DNA of 64,000 nucleotides, taken from assembly GCF_002304225.1 (NCBI RefSeq), contig NZ_NSLB01000008.1:62001-126000 (forward strand), read 5' to 3'. Positions 59,904-64,000 of the stretch are shown one piece after another. The notes under the pieces are model-generated. The model did no database searches. It worked only from the letters and a program-made list of their open reading frames with translations, and was not told where the DNA came from. The first letter of the stretch is position 1. The number at the start of each line of letters is the position of its first letter. The position numbers and the translations under genes are program-made. Origin of the DNA: Pseudomonas sp. HAR-UPW-AIA-41. Its GTDB lineage: Bacteria; Pseudomonadota; Gammaproteobacteria; Pseudomonadales; Pseudomonadaceae.

Positions 59904-60793
59904 GTCTGCCGGTCCCGCCGCTGCCAGGCATAGCCTGCCAGTAGCAGAGCTGTGAGAAGCAGCATCAACAGTGCTGCGATTTTGATCAACTGACCGCCGG
60001 GCGCATTGGGTGATGTTGCCAGCGGTTGCAACCACGGGGCAAACAGGGCCTCCCGCTCTTGCAGGCTTATTGAGTGCAGGCCGCTTTCTAGAATGCTGCC
60101 CAGCTCCGGCCAGTCTTTGCGATAAGCCAGGCTCAATGGGTAGTCAAAGCCGATCCGCGTCCCGATTTGTAGGGCTTTGGGATTGAACTGCTGGAGAAGA
60201 TAAGTGGCGCTGCCAAGGTCGAGCACGACCCCGTCGACTTGTCTACTCAATAGCGCTTGTACGCCGTCTCGATCACTGGGCAGCCCCTGCCAGACCACTT
60301 CAGGATACTGGCGGCGAACAAAGCTCTCGACGGCATAGCCCTCACCGACAGCTACTTTCTGGTGCTGCAGATCCTTCAGACTGAGGTTTGCCCGTTGATC
60401 TCGGCGTAACAGCAGGACCGTTGGCACTTGCACGTAAGCAGAGGTGAACGCCAGATACTCCGAACGCTCCGCGGTTGGGCGCAGAGAGGTGAGCAAGTCG
60501 ATTTTCCTTGCTCTGGCATCGCTTAGTAATTGTTCCAGCGGTGCCGCAGCAGCCTGCTGCAGTGGTAGATCCAAGCGCTTCTGCAGCAGTTTAAGCAGGT
60601 CATATGAAAGGCCCTGAGGCCTCTGGCCTTCCACGTAAATGAATGGGCGGTAATCAGATTCGGGTGCCCAGATAATCTGTGGGTGCTGTTGCAGCCATGC
60701 CTGCTGCTCTGCATTAAGAGCTGCCCCGGCAGCGAGCAGGGGCACAAGAGACAGCAGTAGTAGCCACGACAGCTTGAGGTTGAAGCGGCACAT
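59900..60793 (-). CDS. Membrane-anchored solute-binding (SBP_bac_3) sensor protein
   Basis: The 297-residue protein has an N-terminal signal peptide (about 1-24), a periplasmic Venus-flytrap domain of the family 3 solute-binding type (about 28-260) and a C-terminal membrane helix (IKIAALLMLLLTALLLAGYAW) with a short basic cytoplasmic tail (QRRDRQT). The domain segments IIWAPESDYRPFIYVEGQRPQGLSYDLLKLL and IDLLTSLRPTAERSEYLAFTSAYV match BvgS-type sensor modules. Here that sensor is a separate polypeptide next to a MASE1 kinase. No ABC permease is nearby. ATG at 60793 has AGGA seven bases upstream; 60799 would be too close to it. Confidence 0.85.
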   Translation of the reverse strand: MCRFNLKLSWLLLLSLVPLLAAGAALNAEQQAWLQQHPQIIWAPESDYRPFIYVEGQRPQGLSYDLLKLLQKRLDLPLQQAAAAPLEQLLSDARARKIDLLTSLRPTAERSEYLAFTSAYVQVPTVLLLRRDQRANLSLKDLQHQKVAVGEGYAVESFVRRQYPEVVWQGLPSDRDGVQALLSRQVDGVVLDLGSATYLLQQFNPKALQIGTRIGFDYPLSLAYRKDWPELGSILESGLHSISLQEREALFAPWLQPLATSPNAPGGQLIKIAALLMLLLTALLLAGYAWQRRDRQT

Positions 60794-60886
60794 GTCCATG
60801 TCCTTCAGCGTACCGATATGCCTGGCGAACTCTGCCGCAGGTACGTGTTTGAACAGGGTAGCTGCTTTGACCGGACTGGCTAGTGA

Positions 60887-61330
60887 TCAGCGGCGCCGCA
60901 GCTGATAGGTCGCCTCGCTTTCCGCGACCACGCTGCCATCGTCAGCCATCAGTTGCAGATGCAGGGGATAATCGGCTTTACCATGCCGGTCTGCTTCTGC
61001 CTGCAGGCGTTCGATGTCATCGGTTTGTAGGCGGGCCTCGACCCGGATATCGCCTGTGGCCGGGCGCAGGAAGCGAAGGTTCAGGCTCTTGACGATGGGG
61101 TAGAAGCGCTCGGCATCGAAGCTAGTGAGAAACAGCGCGCCGCCGGGGATTTCCGCGAGGGTGAACAGGGCGCCGGCATACATGCTGCCAATATGGTTTT
61201 CATTGCCGGCCAGCGGCATGCGCAGGCGCACGTGGCCGGGCTCCAGGGCCTCGGCCTTGAGACCGGTGCGTTTGACGAAGGCGATCTGCTCTTCGGTGAG
61301 GCGACGGACCAACTCCGTGGGCAGGGGCAT
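60887..61330 (-). CDS. Hotdog-fold thioesterase-like protein (DUF4442 / YiiD C-terminal type)
   Basis: The 147-residue protein has the single hotdog-domain layout of a PaaI/DUF4442 family member: the segment ENHIGSMYAGALFTLAEIPGGALFL (the long central helix with its conserved Asn-His-x-Gly-x-x-xAG entry) and strands VKSLNLRFLRPATGDIRVEARL. Acyl-CoA thioester hydrolysis is the family expectation, but the catalytic Asp/Glu is not obvious and the substrate is unknown. It stands alone between the solute-binding sensor and trxC on the same strand. Confidence 0.8.
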   Translation of the reverse strand: MPLPTELVRRLTEEQIAFVKRTGLKAEALEPGHVRLRMPLAGNENHIGSMYAGALFTLAEIPGGALFLTSFDAERFYPIVKSLNLRFLRPATGDIRVEARLQTDDIERLQAEADRHGKADYPLHLQLMADDGSVVAESEATYQLRRR

Positions 61331-61425
61331 GGCAGGACTCCGTTCTTGTCGTTGTCCGGCCAGCCTAAGGGCTGGTCATGCGCCTGGGAATGACCACAGG
61401 CGCCGTATCGGCCTGACCAAAGCGC

Positions 61426-61860
61426 TCACACGCCCTGTTGGCGCAGCCAGCCGAGCAGTTGCGGCAGCGGCAGGGCGCCGCTCTGGCGCGCCACTTCCAC
61501 GCCGCCCCTGAGCAGAATCAGCGTCGGAATCGAGCGGATACCCATTTCGGCGGACAGCTGCGGATTGGCTTCGCTGTCCAGCTTGGCCAGGCGGCAGCGC
61601 CCCTGCAGCTGTGCGGCGGCCTGCTCGAAGATCGGCGCAAAGCTGCGGCACGGGCCGCACCAGCTGGCCCAGACATCGATCAACAGCGGCAGGTCGCCCC
61701 TGTTCTGCGCGTCGAAGCCGGCCTGAGTGAGCTCGAAGGGCTTGCCGGGCAGCACTTCGGCCTTGCAGCGGCCGCAGCGTGGCGTGTCGGCCAGACGGTC
61801 GGCAGGAATGCGGTTGAGGCCATGGCAGGCCGGGCAGGGAATCAGCAGTGGGTCGCTCAT
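61426..61860 (-). CDS. trxC: Thioredoxin 2
   Basis: The 144-residue redox protein has the TrxC-specific N-terminal zinc finger (CPAC at 9-12, CGRC at 29-32) followed by a thioredoxin domain with the active site WCGPCR. The family feature cis-Pro follows in IRSIPTLILLRGG. It reduces protein disulfides and is commonly induced by oxidative stress. The ATG is supported by the CPxC N terminus. It is monocistronic in appearance. Confidence 0.96.
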   Translation of the reverse strand: MSDPLLIPCPACHGLNRIPADRLADTPRCGRCKAEVLPGKPFELTQAGFDAQNRGDLPLLIDVWASWCGPCRSFAPIFEQAAAQLQGRCRLAKLDSEANPQLSAEMGIRSIPTLILLRGGVEVARQSGALPLPQLLGWLRQQGV

Positions 61861-61920
61861 AAGCGCCTCCTGTAGGGAATGACTCCAATCTGGAGGCGCT
61901 TACGGCGATATCAAGGGTGA

Positions 61921-63198
61921 TCAGCCCTTGGAGGCTTCGAGCGCCTGGCTCAGGTCGGCGAGGATGTCGTCGCTGTGCTCGATGCCGATCGACAGGCGGA
62001 TCATGTCGCGCGGCACGCCGGCCTTGGCCAGTTCCTCGTCATTGAGCTGACGGTGGGTGGTCGAGGCCGGGTGGCAGGCCAGCGACTTGGCGTCGCCGAT
62101 GTTGACCAGACGGACCACCAGCTTCAGGGCGTCGATGAAACGCGCGCCGGCTTCCTGACCGCCGACAATGCCGAAGGAGAGAATGCCTGCCGGCTGGCCG
62201 CTGCAGAAGCGTTGGGCCAGGGCATGCTCGGGATGATCCGCCAGGCCTGCGTATTTCACCCAGGCCACCTGCGGGTGGTTCTGCAGGAACTGCGCGACTT
62301 TCAGCGCATTCTCGCAGTGGCGTTCCATACGCAGCGCCAGGGTCTCCAGGCCCTGCAGTATGAGGAAGGCGTTGAACGGCGAGATCGCCGCGCCCATGTT
62401 GCGCAGCGGCACCACGCGGCAGCGGCCGATGAACGCCGCCGGGCCGAAGGCTTCGGTGTAGGTCACGCCGTGGTAGGACACGTCCGGGGTGTTGAGCAGG
62501 GGGAAACGTGCCTTGTGCTGCGCCCAGGGGAACTGCCCCGAGTCGACCACGATGCCGCCGATGCTGGTGCCGTGGCCGCCCATGTACTTGGTCAGCGAGT
62601 GCACCACGATGTCGGCGCCATGCTCGAACGGCCGGCAGAGAATCGGCGTGGCCACGGTGTTGTCGACGATCAGCGGCACGCCATGGCGGTGCGCGGCATC
62701 GGCCAGGGCCTTGAGGTCGATGATGTTGCCGGCCGGGTTGCCGATCGACTCGCAGAACACGGCCTTGGTCTTGTCGTCGATCAGCGCTTCCAGAGCGGCG
62801 ATGTCGTCATGCGCGGCGAAACGCACCTCGATGCCCTGGCGCGGCAGGGTATGGGCGAACAGGTTGTAGGTGCCGCCGTACAGCTTGGCCACCGAAACGA
62901 TGTTGTCGCCGACCTCGGCGATGGTCTGGATGGCGTAGGTGATGGCCGCCATGCCGGACGCCACAGCCAGCGCGCCGACGCCGCCTTCCAGCGCCGCCAC
63001 GCGTTTTTCCAGCACGTCGGTGGTGGGGTTCATGATGCGCGTGTAGATGTTGCCGGCCACCTTCAGGTCGAACAGGTCGGCGCCATGCTGGGTGTCGTCG
63101 AAGGCGTAGGACGTGGTCTGGTAGATCGGCACCGCCACCGCCTTGGTGGTCGGATCAGGGCTGTAGCCGGCGTGGATGGCCAGGGTTTCCAGTTTCAT
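61921..63198 (-). CDS. metY: O-acetylhomoserine / O-succinylhomoserine sulfhydrylase (homocysteine synthase)
   Basis: The 425-residue PLP enzyme adds sulfide to acylated homoserine to form homocysteine. The cofactor Lys is in [17 protein letters not shown]. The Cys/Met-metabolism family motif ENAL and the C-terminal [14 protein letters not shown] are present. The N terminus [30 protein letters not shown] is diagnostic. AAGGA precedes the ATG. MetY and MetZ-type proteins are hard to separate by eye; the longer N-terminal form and context (PA5025-like) favour MetY. Substrate acyl group is not decided. Confidence 0.93.
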   Translation of the reverse strand: MKLETLAIHAGYSPDPTTKAVAVPIYQTTSYAFDDTQHGADLFDLKVAGNIYTRIMNPTTDVLEKRVAALEGGVGALAVASGMAAITYAIQTIAEVGDNIVSVAKLYGGTYNLFAHTLPRQGIEVRFAAHDDIAALEALIDDKTKAVFCESIGNPAGNIIDLKALADAAHRHGVPLIVDNTVATPILCRPFEHGADIVVHSLTKYMGGHGTSIGGIVVDSGQFPWAQHKARFPLLNTPDVSYHGVTYTEAFGPAAFIGRCRVVPLRNMGAAISPFNAFLILQGLETLALRMERHCENALKVAQFLQNHPQVAWVKYAGLADHPEHALAQRFCSGQPAGILSFGIVGGQEAGARFIDALKLVVRLVNIGDAKSLACHPASTTHRQLNDEELAKAGVPRDMIRLSIGIEHSDDILADLSQALEASKG

Positions 63199-63407
63199 GC
63201 GCGCATTCCTTGAGGCAGAAGAAAGGTCGCAGCATGGAAAAAGCTGAATAAGTGGTCAATGCGCTAGAGCAATAAAAAGACGGTTGTTCTAGAACTTGTG
63301 GCTAGGTGCTTAGAACCATGGCGCCTGCGGATCGGTCGCCAGAAAGCGCCGCGACCCCCGCGCTGAGGTTCAGGGCAGGGGCCGTGGGTGGGAGCTGTTC
63401 TTCGTTA
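63199..63407. other. Gap between metY and the TauE/SafE gene
   Basis: AT-rich in its middle (63245-63300). A 10-bp perfect palindrome GTTCTAGAAC lies at 63286-63295, and a TTGACC box on the minus strand (about 63253-63258) could be part of a metY promoter, though no good -10 follows. Nothing else is recognised. Confidence 0.35.
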
Positions 63408-64000
63408 TCAGGCCAGAGCTTTGTAGATGTTGTAGGCGCTGATGAAAGTGATCAGGCAGCCCACGATGGTCAGCAGCGTTCTGGCGGGCAGCTTCTTGCA
63501 CAGCAGGGCGGCGAAGGGCGCGGCGAACAGGCCACCAAACACCAGACCGGCGACCATCATCCAGGTGCTGGGTTCGCCCGCCAGCAGAATGAACGAGGTC
63601 GCGCTGGCAATGGTCAGGAAGAACTCGGCGAAGTTGACCGAACCGATGGTGGTGCGCGGGTCGCTGCCCGAGCCCAGCAGGCTGCTGGTGACCACCGGGC
63701 CCCAGCCGCCACCGCCGGCGGCGTCGACAAAGCCACCGAACAGGGCCAGCTTGGCCACGTGCTTGGGCTGCTTGCGCTGTTTCACATGGCGGTAGGCCTT
63801 GCTCAGGATGTACAGGCCCATCAGCAGCAGATACGCAGAGATGAAGGGCTTCATGATGGCGCCGTCGAACTGGGTGATCAGCACGGCGCCCAGTACGGCA
63901 CCGATGATGCCCGGCAACAGCAGGCGCAGGAACAGTGATTTGTTGACGTTGCCCAGTTTGACGTGGGAGATGCCGGACAGGCCGGTGGTGAACACCTCGG
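63408..64000 (-). CDS. TauE/SafE family permease (5' end outside window)
   Basis: At least 197 residues are visible, with the N-terminal part beyond the right edge. The family pattern is recognisable: TTGLSGISHVKLGNVNKSLFLRLLLPGIIGAVLGA (the second family repeat boundary), GGGGWGPVVTSSLLGSG, and VNFAEFFLTIASATSFIL. About four hydrophobic helices are seen. Members export sulfite or organosulfonates or act as generic anion permeases. Its position upstream of metY on the same strand could reflect sulfur metabolism, but 209 bp separate them. Confidence 0.88.
   Translation of the reverse strand, partial: EVFTTGLSGISHVKLGNVNKSLFLRLLLPGIIGAVLGAVLITQFDGAIMKPFISAYLLLMGLYILSKAYRHVKQRKQPKHVAKLALFGGFVDAAGGGGWGPVVTSSLLGSGSDPRTTIGSVNFAEFFLTIASATSFILLAGEPSTWMMVAGLVFGGLFAAPFAALLCKKLPARTLLTIVGCLITFISAYNIYKALA

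Overview
The window is a contiguous piece of a high-GC gammaproteobacterial chromosome, almost certainly a Pseudomonas from the broad P. aeruginosa / P. mendocina / P. alcaligenes neighbourhood. The basis is gene content plus gene order. From memory, the run fbp-estA, pip-dtd, rsmE-tatCBA-hisE-hisI-ubiB-ubiJ-ubiE, the medium-chain PHA locus, hslUV, argS-priA-rpmE, maeB, ponA/pilMNOPQ-aroKB, gltBD-hemE and metY follows the PAO1 order closely. The genus call is firm; the species is not determinable here.

Layout. (1) 1-11 kb: the end of a DUF2339 gene with a DUF3999 partner, two membrane-anchored diguanylate cyclases (1.6-3.2 kb and 9.2-11.0 kb), fructose-1,6-bisphosphatase, the autotransporter esterase EstA, three small lipoproteins including a lipocalin, proline iminopeptidase and D-aminoacyl-tRNA deacylase. 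(2) 11-17 kb: two minus-strand runs, hisI-hisE-tatABC-rsmE and ubiE-ubiJ-ubiB. (3) 17-24.3 kb: the complete medium-chain polyhydroxyalkanoate locus, with phaI-phaF on the plus strand converging on phaC1-phaZ-phaC2-phaD on the minus strand. phaD carries a one-base frameshift. (4) 24.3-33 kb: hslVU with a strong heat-shock promoter, a SPOR protein with argS, priA and rpmE, and a single-gene insert between hslV and the SPOR gene. That insert encodes a NYN-LOTUS-zinc-ribbon protein and is flanked by 11-bp direct repeats. (5) 33-47.5 kb: a nuclease, an M48 lipoprotein protease, malic enzyme, PBP1a, the pilMNOPQ type IV pilus alignment operon, aroK-aroB and a DamX-like ATPase. (6) 47.5-55.8 kb: gltBD, hemE and an orphan ParA. 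(7) 55.8-64 kb: a tandem universal stress protein, a two-gene sensory module (a membrane-anchored solute-binding protein followed by a MASE1 hybrid histidine kinase), a thioesterase-like protein, thioredoxin 2, metY and the C-terminal part of a TauE/SafE permease.

Most of the window is ordinary core chromosome. No rRNA, tRNA, CRISPR array, insertion sequence or prophage was seen, and no gene-free stretch exceeds about 290 bp. The most unusual items are the NYN-LOTUS insert, the frameshifted phaD with promoter-overlapping inverted repeats at phaC1 and phaI, the split periplasmic-sensor/hybrid-kinase pair, a hairpin that buries the estA ribosome binding site, a terminator inside the signal-peptide codons of the nuclease downstream of rpmE, and a perfect 15-bp palindrome just upstream of pilM. 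All functional statements rest on reading the sequence and on family knowledge; no database search was run.
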